Positions 9,158 through 22,800 of a DNA stretch of 64,000 nucleotides are shown piece after piece (within the stretch, counting starts at the first letter, position 1; each line of letters starts with the position of its first letter). The notes beneath the pieces are model-generated. The model ran no database searches. It was given only the letters and a program-made list of their open reading frames with translations, and had not been told where the DNA came from. The stretch is from a bacterium (GTDB lineage: Bacteria; Bacillota; Bacilli; Lactobacillales; Streptococcaceae): NCBI GenBank assembly GCA_905221375.1, contig CAJNCY010000002.1, positions 124,001 to 188,000 of the forward strand. The letters are read 5' to 3'. The position numbers were made by a program, and so were the translations under genes.

Positions 9158-10075
9158 TTAGAGGAAGCGCTCCTTGGTTTCACGAATCAAGGCTGCAGCT
9201 GCTTCTACAACTGGACGATCTTCTTCGGTTACTGGTGTCAATGGTGAACGAACAGATCCAATGTTCAATCCTTCATTGATTTTCAAGACTTCCTTAATCA
9301 CACCATACATATTTCCATGAGCTGCTGTGAGTTTGCCAATGATTGCGTTGATAGCATATTGCAATTCACGCGCTGTTTCTAATTCTTTATCCGCAATCAA
9401 TTGGTTGAGTTTCAAGAAGAGTTCTGGCATAGCACCATAAGTACCACCGATACCAGCCTTAGCACCCATGAGCCGTCCACCTAGGAACTGTTCATCTGGA
9501 CCGTTAAAGACAATGTGGTCTTCTCCACCAAGACTGACAAAGGTTTGGATATCCTGAACTGGCATAGAAGAGTTCTTAACGCCGATAACACGTGGGTTTT
9601 TCAACATTTCTGTGTAGAGACTTGGAGTCAAAGCAACACCTGCTAACTGAGGAATGTTGTAGATAACGTAGTCGGTGTTTGGAGCCGCAGAACTGATATC
9701 GTTCCAGTATTTAGCAACTGAGTATTCTGGCAAGCGGAAGTAAATCGGTGGAATCGTTGCAATGGCATCTACACCCAAGCTTTCTGCGTGGCGAGCAAGT
9801 TCCATACTGTCTTTGGTATTGTTGCAAGCAACGTGAGCAATGATAGTCAATTTACCTTTGGCAACTGCCATGACTTCTTCCAAAATCAATTTGCGGTCTT
9901 CAACGCTTTGGTAGATACATTCACCAGAAGAACCATTGACATAAAGACCTTGAACACCTTTATCAATGAAGTATTGAACCAAGGCACGCGTACGCTCTGG
10001 ACTTACTTCTCCTTGATCATCATAACATGCGTAGAAGGCTGGAATGACACCTTCGTATTTTTTCAAATCTGACAT
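9158..10075 (-). CDS. nanA: N-acetylneuraminate lyase
   Basis: This 305-residue class I aldolase splits N-acetylneuraminate into ManNAc and pyruvate. It shows the NAL/DHDPS features: 'NGSSGE' (pyruvate carboxylate binding), Tyr in 'YVIYNIP', and the Schiff-base Lys in 'VIGVKNSS' near residue 165. The symbol follows E. coli usage for the lyase and should not be confused with the pneumococcal sialidase NanA. It is the first gene of a lyase-kinase operon preceded by a cre-like site and a candidate NanR operator, and is probably regulated by sialic acid and carbon source. Confidence 0.93.
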   Translation of the reverse strand: MSDLKKYEGVIPAFYACYDDQGEVSPERTRALVQYFIDKGVQGLYVNGSSGECIYQSVEDRKLILEEVMAVAKGKLTIIAHVACNNTKDSMELARHAESLGVDAIATIPPIYFRLPEYSVAKYWNDISSAAPNTDYVIYNIPQLAGVALTPSLYTEMLKNPRVIGVKNSSMPVQDIQTFVSLGGEDHIVFNGPDEQFLGGRLMGAKAGIGGTYGAMPELFLKLNQLIADKELETARELQYAINAIIGKLTAAHGNMYGVIKEVLKINEGLNIGSVRSPLTPVTEEDRPVVEAAAALIRETKERFL

Positions 10076-10144
10076 AGATTTTCTCCTAAGATTTCTTTTT
10101 TCTGCTAGAAGCAGGATTTATTCTTTACGTGTTTAGTATACACC

Positions 10145-10163
10145 TTGTAAAAACCGCTTTCAA
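10145..10163 (-). promoter_or_regulatory. cre-like site upstream of the lyase operon
   Basis: The minus strand reads TTGAAAGCGGTTTTTACAA, close to the CcpA consensus but with one or two mismatches in the right half. It lies 70 nt upstream of the lyase start, analogous to the cre-like site upstream of nanE. Confidence 0.4.
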
Positions 10164-10186
10164 TATCTTGTGTACACTTAGATTTT

Positions 10187-10236
10187 AGTTTCGATATGTA
10201 TTTTGAAATGTTTATGGCTTGAAAGTAGTTTCAGAA
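10187..10236 (-). promoter_or_regulatory. candidate NanR operator block upstream of the lyase operon
   Basis: An inverted repeat TGAAA-GTAG-TTTCA (10220-10233) lies downstream of a separate AGTTTC half-site (10187-10192) and a GTATTTT block. The same arrangement occurs upstream of nanE with the same 33-nt distance from AGTTTC to the inverted repeat. Assigning it to NanR is inference from shared position in two sialic acid operons. Confidence 0.5.
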
Positions 10237-10246
10237 ACAAGCCATC

Positions 10247-10891
10247 CTATTGATATCTTGCAAAAATTTTCTCCATCAATCCAGTCTGGATAAAGACCAA
10301 TAGTCCAAACCCAAAAAGTAGGAAGGCTGAGCCACCTAAAAGTAGACTGAAGGCGGACAGATAAAGAACCATTACAATGAGGACAAGAATGGCTAACATG
10401 AGGAAGAACCATGGAAAGTTAAAACTTGCCAAGATCAGCCCTTTTTGTAACACTTCTTTCCAAGTTAAATCATAGCGCGCAGCGATCGGATAGCTAGCCA
10501 GCATCACGATAGTAAGGAAGATAAGAATGCCTAGACAAATAGCTTTCACCATTTGGAAAGGCATAGCTGTCTGCCCCCAGAAGAGATAGAGGTCTAGAAG
10601 ACTCAACAAAACAATGCCTAACTCAAGCAGACCTAACTGAAGACCTAGTTTCAGATTTTGCTTGAAAGCTCTTAGATAGATTTTAAAGACAGGCACTCGT
10701 CTGCTCTTCTTAATTTCAAACATGGTCTCGTAGAGGCTAATTTTAGCCACTCCAATCGTCACGATGGGCAAACAAGAAACGACAAAAAGAAGATTGGCTG
10801 TGACGATATCCAAAACCTTTTCACTAAAACGCATGAGAAAGTTATCTGTATCAAATGCTGCCTTAATAAGGCTTACTCCTTTTTGTGCCAT
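10247..10891 (-). CDS. YesL-family (DUF624) membrane protein
   Basis: The start is set at the Met with the strong AGGAGG site seven bases upstream (MAQKGVSLIKAAFDTDN), giving 214 residues rather than the longer open frame. There are about five hydrophobic segments, and the 'LLFVVSCLPIVTIGVA' region near 45-60 is typical of the YesL/DUF624 family, which is usually found beside carbohydrate ABC transporter genes. Its role is unknown; a function in transporter assembly or regulation is only a suggestion. It is the last gene of the nanE-satABC-yhcH string. Confidence 0.75.
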   Translation of the reverse strand: MAQKGVSLIKAAFDTDNFLMRFSEKVLDIVTANLLFVVSCLPIVTIGVAKISLYETMFEIKKSRRVPVFKIYLRAFKQNLKLGLQLGLLELGIVLLSLLDLYLFWGQTAMPFQMVKAICLGILIFLTIVMLASYPIAARYDLTWKEVLQKGLILASFNFPWFFLMLAILVLIVMVLYLSAFSLLLGGSAFLLFGFGLLVFIQTGLMEKIFARYQ

Positions 10892-10910
10892 ATTTGCTCC
10901 TCCTGATTTT

Positions 10911-11363
10911 TTAATCAATTAAAATTTTAAAGAGATATTTGCGAACCTTCTCTTCCATACCTGCATAGCCATTCGGCTGGTGTGGTTCTCCTGGGAAGAA
11001 AATCGCAAAATTGTGATACCCCAACAAGAGTGGGTAGTTTTCATGACAATGAACAAAGCCAATGTCACTCGCTTCGTCGAATGCTACTGCTTCATCTTTG
11101 ATACGTGAACCGTAGCTCGAATATTCATGCCCTTCTACCAGCAAATGCAAATCTGCATAGTTCTTATGGTGTTCAAATTGATCATTTTCAACTTGATTGA
11201 GGACATTTTCCTGAACAACTAGAAAGACCTTGTCCCCGTCAATCTCATACTTACCTAGTTCAAATGAAGCTTTACGATGTTGGTAGAGATAGTCGATAGC
11301 CTTGTCTAGATTAGGATGAATCCCTTTGTAAAAGGTAATGTTTTTCAAATCGTCAAAAATCAT
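10911..11363 (-). CDS. YhcH/YjgK/YiaL (DUF386) protein, possible sialic acid anomerase
   Basis: This 150-residue cupin-like protein has the family's conserved elements: 'FEHHKNYADLHLLVEG' (metal-coordinating His and Glu) and 'FFPGEPHQPNGYAG' near the C-terminus. E. coli YhcH (NanQ) of this family accelerates sialic acid anomer conversion, so a helper role in sialic acid uptake or lyase supply is likely. It lies between the SatABC genes and yesL, 20 nt before the latter. A BOX element separates it from satC. Confidence 0.82.
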   Translation of the reverse strand: MIFDDLKNITFYKGIHPNLDKAIDYLYQHRKASFELGKYEIDGDKVFLVVQENVLNQVENDQFEHHKNYADLHLLVEGHEYSSYGSRIKDEAVAFDEASDIGFVHCHENYPLLLGYHNFAIFFPGEPHQPNGYAGMEEKVRKYLFKILID

Positions 11364-11530
11364 ACTCTTTCCTTCGTTTCTGATAGTTAACTAAAATCAT
11401 TCTTAAGTTGATAAGTGTCTGACAAAACTTCATAAAGTAACTGCATACTCTCCATTTTGTAGACACTTATAATCTCTATATTCTCTAAATCTATAAAATA
11501 TATTTCTGTATCTTGATAGATTGATTTTCC

Positions 11531-11636
11531 TATACTCAATGAAAATTGAAGAACAAACTAGGAAGCTAACCGCAGACAATACTTAAGTATGGCAAGGTGA
11601 CGCTGACGTAGTTTGAATTCGATTTTCGCAGAGTAT
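11531..11636 (-). repeat. BOX element (boxA-boxC form), minus orientation
   Basis: About 106 bp starting TATACTCAATGAAAA and ending with the boxA side GCAAGGTGACGCTGACG. It contains no boxB. Its outer end merges with the satC stop codon (11636-11638), so the element inserted at or just next to the end of the permease gene. Confidence 0.88.
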
Positions 11637-12475
11637 TAACCTTTGACAGCTCCCATAGTAATCCCCTGTGTGAAGGATTTTTGGAAGACTAGGAAGACTG
11701 TTACGATTGGAACTGCTGCAAGAGCGGCACCTGCCATGATCAAACCATAGTTGGTTGTCATTTCAGCTTGCATAGTTGCAACCCCAAGTGAGATGGTCAA
11801 GTTTTGACGTGAAGTCAACATAACCAACTGCATGAAGTAGTCGTTCCAAGTGTTGATGAAAGTGAAGATTGCAAGAGCTGCAAATCCTGGTTTCACAATT
11901 GGGAAGGCTACGCTCCAGAAAGTACGAATCTCACCACAACCATCGATTTTAGCTGATTCAAGCAATTCTGTTGGGATGTTTTCGCTGAATTGTTTCATTA
12001 GGAAGACCCCAAATGGCCATCCAATCAAAGGTAAGATAACTGCCCAAAGAGTGTCATGAATTCCCATGAAGTTGACGATACGTACCAATGGTACAAGGAC
12101 AACTTGTTTTGGAAGAGCCATAGCAGCGATAAAGATAGCAAATAGAATGCGTTGACCATAGAAACGTTTTTTAGCCAATACATAACCTGCTAGAGATGAG
12201 GTTGCACAGACTAAGAACATGGTTACCAACGAGATAAACACAGAGTTCCACATCCACTGCATAGCAGGATTTTGCACCATGAGTTGTTGGAAATTTTCCA
12301 TGGTTGGCATTTTAGGGAACCACTGAGGAGGAATAACGATTGTATCAGGTTGTGATTTGAATGCCCCTGTCAAAATCCAGTAGAATGGAAAGATGAACAG
12401 CACAGTCAACAAGAGCAAAATGATTGTTGAAATAACAGTAAAGGCTGTTAATGGTTTTTTTTCTGTAGATTGCAT
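11636..12475 (-). CDS. satC: sialic acid ABC transporter permease SatC
   Basis: A 279-residue MalG-type sugar permease with six predicted transmembrane segments and the EAA loop 'ELLESAKIDGCGEIRTFWSVAFP' spread over residues 178-200. It pairs with SatB to form the membrane channel; the ATPase is not encoded here and is probably a shared MsmK-type subunit, as known for pneumococcal sugar importers. Its stop codon abuts a BOX element. It starts 15 nt after satB ends. Confidence 0.88.
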   Translation of the reverse strand: MQSTEKKPLTAFTVISTIILLLLTVLFIFPFYWILTGAFKSQPDTIVIPPQWFPKMPTMENFQQLMVQNPAMQWMWNSVFISLVTMFLVCATSSLAGYVLAKKRFYGQRILFAIFIAAMALPKQVVLVPLVRIVNFMGIHDTLWAVILPLIGWPFGVFLMKQFSENIPTELLESAKIDGCGEIRTFWSVAFPIVKPGFAALAIFTFINTWNDYFMQLVMLTSRQNLTISLGVATMQAEMTTNYGLIMAGAALAAVPIVTVFLVFQKSFTQGITMGAVKG

Positions 12476-12490
12476 AGCTGTCTCCTTTCT

Positions 12491-13387
12491 TTAGTATTCT
12501 ACGTCGTTTCCAAGTACTTTAAATTGAACAAAGCTTACGATCGCAATCATGACTGCCAAGAAGACACCAATTGTGTTTGCATAACCGTATTCTGTCAATT
12601 GGAATGCTTTTTCGTAAAGGTAGTACATAAGTGTACTTGTTGAGTAGTTTGGACCACCAGATGTCAAAAGCTGAATCAAGGCAAAACACTGGAATGAGTT
12701 AATTGTTGTAATGATTGCAATATAAAGGGTTGTTGGAAGAAGGCTTGGCCATTTAATCTTCCAGAAAACTTGAAACTCAGTTGCACCGTCAACACGCGCC
12801 GCTTCAACCAATGAATTGTCAATATTCCCCATAGCAGCGATATAAAGGATAATCGGCTGACCAACAGATGTAGTCAAAAGGATAATCATAATCGCCATCA
12901 AAGCCCAGTGTTTGTCTCCCAGCCAAGAAATGTTCTGGCTGATGATATGACTTGACTTGAGGACAAAGTTTAGAATCCCTGATAGTGGGTCATAAATCCA
13001 TTTCCAAACAACTGTTACGGCAACACTACCTGTTACAACAGGAAGGAAGAAGACGAAACGGTAGAAAGATCTGGCAATAGCATTTTGGTGATAGGTTTGT
13101 GATGCTACAAAGAGCGAGAATAGAACAACAACTGGCACAGATCCAATAACCAGGATAACCGTGTTGATCAAAGACTTCATAAAGACAGGGTCTTTAAACA
13201 TGCGGATATAGTTGTTTAAGCCTACAAACTCAAAGTTTGTCATAGAGTAATTAAAGAAACTTGTAATGAATCCCATCACCATAGGAGCCAATACAAAGAT
13301 GACAAAGAAGAACAACACTGGTGCTAGGAAAGCATAGGAAATCACTGTTTCCCGCATACGAATTTTATTGACTTTCACAGTCGGCAC
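12491..13387 (-). CDS. satB: sialic acid ABC transporter permease SatB
   Basis: A 298-residue MalF/UgpA-type permease with six predicted membrane segments and the EAA motif 'LVEAARVDGATEFQVFWKI' near residues 189-207, the site for docking the ATPase. It lies between satA and satC in the order known for the pneumococcal SatABC sialic acid importer. A terminator-like stem-loop in the 190-nt gap upstream probably lowers permease mRNA relative to the binding protein. Confidence 0.88.
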   Translation of the reverse strand: MPTVKVNKIRMRETVISYAFLAPVLFFFVIFVLAPMVMGFITSFFNYSMTNFEFVGLNNYIRMFKDPVFMKSLINTVILVIGSVPVVVLFSLFVASQTYHQNAIARSFYRFVFFLPVVTGSVAVTVVWKWIYDPLSGILNFVLKSSHIISQNISWLGDKHWALMAIMIILLTTSVGQPIILYIAAMGNIDNSLVEAARVDGATEFQVFWKIKWPSLLPTTLYIAIITTINSFQCFALIQLLTSGGPNYSTSTLMYYLYEKAFQLTEYGYANTIGVFLAVMIAIVSFVQFKVLGNDVEY

Positions 13388-13510
13388 CTCTCTTTCAAAT
13401 AGAATAATTTTTTGACTTTCTTGAACTGTTTTAAAATCAAAATGAAATTTTTTAAGATTCGCTTATGTAAGAACTTCATTTTAATTTCGTGACAGTTCCT
13501 TACATTTCAA

Positions 13511-13559
13511 ACAAAATCCTCCCTTTTCTTACATAGACTATGCACAGGGAAAAGGGAGG
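13511..13559 (-). terminator. intercistronic stem-loop between satA and satB
   Basis: On the minus strand CCTCCCTTTT pairs with AAAAGGGAGG (13550-13559 with 13519-13528) across a 21-nt loop, followed by ATTTTG. A leaky terminator or stabilising hairpin downstream of the binding-protein gene is common in sugar ABC operons. Confidence 0.65.
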
Positions 13560-13578
13560 GATCAATCTGATTTAGTGC

Positions 13579-14977
<1,399 letters not shown>

Positions 14978-15020
14978 TTCATTCGACGCATTCACCACTC
15001 TCCTCTGTTTTTAAATTGTG

Positions 15021-15719
15021 TTATTTAAGACCAGCAACGAATCGTTCTGTAATCTCTTTTGGTCTAGTAATAGCACCACCGACAACGATGCCTCGCACTC
15101 CATATCCCAGGATTTGTTTGGCTTGTTCAGGTGTATGAATTTTTCCTTCTGCAATGACATCCACGCCAGCATCACAGAGTTTTTTGATCAATTCAAAATC
15201 TGGACCATCCACTTTTGGACTGTAAGATGTGTATCCTGATAAGGTTGTTCCGACAAAGTCAATCCCTGCTTCAACGGCTGCCAATCCTTCTTCGAAAGTA
15301 CTTGTATCAGCCATCAAGAGCTGGTTCGGATATTTTTCCTTAACCTGACGAATGAACTCTTGAATCTCCAAACCATCGTAGCGTTCACGCTTGGTACAAT
15401 CCAGAGCAATCACCTCGATGTCCAGTTCTGCCAATTCATCAACTTCTTTCATCGTAGCAGTGATGAAGGGTTCTTGCGGTGGATAATCTCGTTTAATTAT
15501 CCCAATGATTGGAAGGTTGGTAACCTCCTTGATTTCTTTGATATCGCGAACACTGTTTGCTCGGATACCGACTGCTCCACCTTGCTCAGCCGCTTTGACC
15601 AGCAAGGGAATGACTCCTCCCGCTTCTGTATAAAGCGGTTCGTGAGGAAGGGCCTGACAAGAAACGATGATTCCATCTTTGATTTGTGCAATCAAGGCTT
15701 CTTTAGTAATCTGTGGCAT
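15021..15719 (-). CDS. nanE: N-acetylmannosamine-6-phosphate 2-epimerase
   Basis: NanE converts ManNAc-6-P to GlcNAc-6-P, connecting sialic acid breakdown to amino sugar metabolism. The 232-residue TIM-barrel protein shows family signatures '[10 protein letters not shown]', 'VIALDCTKR', '[10 protein letters not shown]' and '[11 protein letters not shown]', and the phosphate-binding '[13 protein letters not shown]' near the C-terminus. It is the first gene of the nanE-satABC-yhcH-yesL string, with a cre-like site and a candidate NanR operator upstream. Confidence 0.94.
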   Translation of the reverse strand: MPQITKEALIAQIKDGIIVSCQALPHEPLYTEAGGVIPLLVKAAEQGGAVGIRANSVRDIKEIKEVTNLPIIGIIKRDYPPQEPFITATMKEVDELAELDIEVIALDCTKRERYDGLEIQEFIRQVKEKYPNQLLMADTSTFEEGLAAVEAGIDFVGTTLSGYTSYSPKVDGPDFELIKKLCDAGVDVIAEGKIHTPEQAKQILGYGVRGIVVGGAITRPKEITERFVAGLK

Positions 15720-15767
15720 CCTCTTTCCTCCTTTTCTTTGTTCTTATGAGTTGATTATATATCATTT

Positions 15768-15783
15768 ATGAAGCGCTTTCAAT
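15768..15783 (-). promoter_or_regulatory. cre-like site upstream of nanE
   Basis: Minus strand ATTGAAAGCGCTTCAT, one mismatch from the CcpA consensus. It lies about 50 nt upstream of nanE and shares the core TTGAAAGCG with the cre-like site of the lyase operon. Confidence 0.4.
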
Positions 15784-15805
15784 ACTTTGTAGTAGGATAG
15801 ATTAC

Positions 15806-15856
15806 AGTTTCAAAAGTATTTTATAGAACAGCTGTTTCTGAAAGTAGTTTCAGATA
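15806..15856 (-). promoter_or_regulatory. candidate NanR operator block upstream of nanE
   Basis: Contains a perfect inverted repeat TCTGAAA-GTAG-TTTCAGA (15837-15854), an AGTTTC half-site (15806-15811) and a GTATTTT block. The AGTTTC half-site is 40 nt from the AGTTTC within the repeat, the same spacing as in the block at 10187-10236. Confidence 0.55.
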
Positions 15857-15899
15857 ACATAAATATCCGTATATACAACCAAATGAACTAAAACTAATC

Positions 15900-16645
15900 A
15901 TGACCACCCGTTTGAACCAGGTCTATAAGCCCAAATTACCAGCCAGCGCCTAAAGAAGCTGGCTTTCACGTTGTTCAAGCCTTATTGCTCTTGACTCGTC
16001 ACTTGCCTCTTAAAGAGGCTTTAGTATTACTTACCACTATCCCTAAAGGGATCCTCATATTCTTTTACACTCAATTTATCTAGTGCTATATCATGCTTTA
16101 CTCGTTCTCAAATTTTCATACTCGTGAAGAAATCATCCACTGGATAATTTCTTTAATCTTGGATATATTTCTTAATCGTGGCTTCATTGAGTCCCACCGT
16201 ACTCACATAATAACCTTCCTCCTAGAAATACTTGTACTTGAGATTGGCGTGTTTGTCAAACATCATGAGTGCACTTTTACCTTTTAAATAGCCCATGAAA
16301 CTCGAAACACTTATCCTTGGTGGAATACTGACTAACATGTGTACATGGTCTGGCATTAAGTGACCCTCGATAATTTCAACTCCTTTATAACTACACAAGC
16401 GATGAAATATTTCGCCTAAACTACTTCGATATTGATTATAGATGACTTTTCGTCTATACTTAGGGGTAAACACAATGTGATACTTACAGTGCCACTTTGT
16501 GTGCGATAAACTATGAGCCTTTTATGCCATATTTTCTCCTTTCGCGTTACAATTGCCTTGAACACCTTTATTGTATCGCGTTTGGTGTTTTTTTGGGTAT
16601 AACCTTCGACGCGCACCCCCATAGCAGGTGTTTTTTTGTCTCGCA
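15900..16645 (-). mobile_element. degenerate IS200/IS605-family element (tnpA only)
   Basis: About 750 bp with a broken Y1 transposase gene (16027-16530), hairpin-rich flanks and no tnpB. The right-end side (15900-16020) carries stem-loops such as GCCAGC...GCTGGC and GCCTCTT...AAGAGGC. The left-end side (about 16560-16645) includes the GGGGGTGCGCGTCGAAGGTT segment, which recurs in diverged form near 19800. Exact ends are uncertain. Confidence 0.7.
16027..16530 (-). pseudogene. tnpA: IS200-type Y1 transposase TnpA, inactivated
   Basis: Reading from the ATG at 16530 the frame gives M-A-stop-KAHSLSHTKWHCKYHIVF and continues with the HUH motif in 'HLMPDHVHMLVSIPP' and the catalytic-Tyr helix 'GLNEATIKKYIQD'. 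It is broken by TAA at codon 3, a TAG after 'KYKYF', and an insertion of about 48 nt with its own inverted repeat (GAAAT-ATCC...GGAT-ATTTC) after 'KKYIQD'. The C-terminal 'HDIALDKLSVKEYEDPF' resumes beyond it and ends at 16027. A functional copy would be about 155 residues. This is a dead remnant. Confidence 0.82.
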
Positions 16646-16683
16646 CCTAACGGAGCGAGACGGACTGAAAGTCACATAATAAG

Positions 16684-16833
16684 AATCACAATAAGCTCAT
16701 TCATAAATGGTTACCTAAAGAAACTAAAAAAACGACTCCTAAAGAAGTCGCATTCATCGAAAATTGGATTAACAACTATCATAAAAAATGCTTGAACGAC
16801 AAGTCATCCAGAGAATTTTTTGTTGCTAACTAA
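16684..16833 (+). pseudogene. IS30-type transposase C-terminal fragment
   Basis: An open stretch of 49 codons reads NHNKLIHKWLPKETKKTTPK, then EVAFIENWINNYHKKCLNDK and SSREFFVAN before a stop. This matches the C-terminal end pattern of IS30-family transposases (N-x-LIR-x-x-PKGT...INxxPRKxLxxxTPxE). No start or upstream catalytic region is present, so it is a truncated remnant lying between the IS200 element and the sialidase gene. Confidence 0.65.
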
Positions 16834-16905
16834 CTTGAAATTTAGCGTTTGTATTTAAACGACAAGTCTAACACAGAGATGTTTTCTTATGCCTATAATT
16901 AGCTT

Positions 16906-19876
<2,971 letters not shown>

Positions 19877-22800
19877 TTAACTGTCTTTTCGCTTATAAGA
19901 AATCATTGCTCCAAGAAGCACTCCTACAAAACCAAATAAGATTGTTAGTAATGAATCAGACTCACCTGTATCTGGTAACTTAGCCTGCTCATTGTTACCT
20001 ACTTTATTCTCTGATTGGTTTGCTTCTGAGTGTTGATTTATAGATAACAATTTAGGTGATGGTGCAAGCTCCTCTTCTTTTTTATCTTTTGTAGCATTTT
20101 TAAATAGTGGATTGTCAACAGGGTGTCGGAAAGTCATCGCATAAATACTAGAATTGCTAATCTCAAAAATAATCTTTCCATCTTTTTGTTCGAATTCAAT
20201 AGGGTGTAGCTTTCCTTCTAGATCTACAGCATAAACATTCTCAACAGAATGATCCGTAGCAAAAATAACTAGGACTTTTCCGTTAGGCTGAACAGTTCTA
20301 GCAACTGTATCCTTCAATTGAATATCAAATGCTTTATAGTTTAATGAGCTTAGATCACTAACTTGAACTTCTTGAATTTGAACACCTATCACATTTTCCA
20401 ATACTTCTTCTGAAGCTTGAATTTGCACACTTCCTGCTTCATTTTTGAAAATACGTTGTGAACTAGCAATTCTTGTGATACCTTGTTTCATTGTTGCTTC
20501 ATTCTTACGATCTCTATTGTTATCATGCACAGGACTTGCTACCACATTCACTCCACCTGCAAAGTCATGGTGTTCAACTGTTGGGGCCGATTTTTCTCCT
20601 GAGGTTGATAATGTACCCGTATACTCTGGGATTTCCAGTATAGGAGATTCAGTGAAAGGAACTCCTCCTGTAAAGTCTGAAATGTGGTGGATATCAGCAT
20701 CCGCACCATTGACCCCGTCTCTAAACTCTGGCTTAGCTACTGTAGGAGCTGGAGAATCACCTAATGTAAATAGGAAGCCTCTGTACTCTGGAACTTCTGT
20801 AACAAGTGATTCGCCTCCATTCACTCCGCCTGTGAAATCATGTTTTTCAACTGTTGGGGCTGTTTCTTCTACTACTGTTGGTAGTGTTCCTGTATACTCT
20901 GGAACTTCTGTAACAAGTGAGTCGCCTCCGTTCACTCCGCCTGTGAAGTCTGAAAGATGATGAAGCTCAGCAACCACACCATTAACCCCGCCTGTAAACT
21001 CTGGCTTAGCTACTGTAGGAGCTGGAGAATCACCTAATGTAGATAGAATACCACTATACTCTGGAACTTCTGTAACAAGTGAGTCACCTCCGTTCACTCC
21101 GCCTGTGAAGTCTGAAATGTGATGAACCTCAGCATCCGCACCGTTGACCCCGCCTCTAAACTCTGGCTTAGCTACTGTAGGAGCTGCAAAGTCACCAGAT
21201 GTACCTAAAATACCAGAATCTTCTTTTCCACTATCTTTTTTTGGATCTAATTTCCCAGATAAATCCTTATCCGAATCCTTCTTAGAAGGTTCCACTTCTT
21301 TATCTTCCACATAGACAGGATCTTTTGGTTGACCCTCAATATAAGAACGAACCCAATCCAGCTGCTCTTTTGATAAGACTAAACCACCACTGCGACTTCC
21401 TACAACACCATTTTGATGAACTCCAATTAAAGCACCTTTATCATTATAAAGACCACCACCAGACGCTCCAGGTTTCGTACCTCCATAGCTAATTCCCGCT
21501 ATTCCAGAACCGAAGTCTGTAGTTCCTACTACTTTGCTATCTAAAACTGGACTTAGCTTGTTATCTGGAAAACCATAGACCGAAACTGAATCCCCCTCTG
21601 CAACTTTCGAAGATTGTTTTACAATCTCTACAGGAGTTACTCCTTTTACTGCTTCTTTTAACCGAACCAAAGCTAAGTCATTTTTAAATCCAAATACTGA
21701 ATCTTTCTTATTCCAATAAACAATATCATCATCTGAAAAATTCACAGACAACCCATTCGGTAAAGTTGCTTTATACACTGTATTGGTACGACCAGATTTA
21801 GTAACTACCTCAGAACCTTTAACTGTTAAGAAATTATGAGCGACTGTTAACACCAAATTTGGTGCAATTAAAGTACCTGACCCCGACCCATCTGGCGTTT
21901 GAATGTGCGTTGTAGCATAGAAATTTTCTGAACCATTCGGAGCTTGTAACACCTCTTTACTAGGCACAGGTAAGTTCGATTTACCACTTAAATCAACTTT
22001 ACCAACTTCCGTTCTAGTAAAGTCAGAGTTAGACTTTGGTATCACATCAGACACTACCGCTCTTATAATTGTATTACCTAAAGCTAACTTACTGACATAG
22101 TCATCAGACCAAGTAGTATCACTTGCTAATTTGTTAATTGGCACTCCGTTATAGGATACAACTTTAGCTGTTGGGGAAGTTGCTATTAACTGTTTGAAGT
22201 CCGGATTTTGTCTTAAATAAAAATTCAAGCCACTTCCAACAGGACCTTCCTGAACAACCTTATCTGAAATCAAGCGAGTTCCTTTAGTATCTTCCACTCG
22301 AAGTAGAACACGACCTTTTTCTTCACCTTTTACTAAAGTAGCTCGACCTTTTTCATCAAAACTATACAAAGCACCGTCAATCTCAGACTCTACATCTTTT
22401 AAAGCTATATGATTTTCATCATAGTAGTAACGGTTTGAACCGTCTATATACCAACCCTTTATACCATATTTATCAATCATAGAACGAATCCAAGCTCTGT
22501 GCTTGTCCGTAAAAATCGTACCACCCCCAATACGCTCACTCTCAGGGGCGCTTGAAGTATTGGTTCCATGCTGGTGGATACCAACTACCTCTCCCTTATC
22601 ATTAAACAAAGGAGCGCCTGAAAAACCTCCTAAAGCTGAGGAATGATAAGTGACTGCACCACTCTCTTTATTGATACTGCTCACAGTTGTGGAGACTGAA
22701 TAAGCCTTACCATCTTTCAATCGAGCTTTATTTTCTTTACTTAAATTAGGAGTAGAAAAATCATTGGGATATCCTACCATAGTGATGCTATCACCCGTAG

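Noticed and set aside
15900..16020. Possible guide RNA (omega RNA) at the IS right end
   Set aside because: The structured right end resembles such RNAs, but there is no tnpB gene in the element, so the stems are more simply IS end hairpins.
16497..16679. 60-codon plus-strand ORF near the IS200 left end
   Set aside because: It is the reverse of the IS200 leader and transposase start, with no similarity to a protein family I recognise.
20445..20960. 171-codon plus-strand ORF
   Set aside because: It is antisense to the repeat region of the LPXTG protease and only reflects the repeat composition; no ribosome site.
20560..21200. Regular repeats that might be taken for a CRISPR array
   Set aside because: The units are in-frame protein repeats (PEYTG/FTGGVNG) without constant-length spacers or cas genes.
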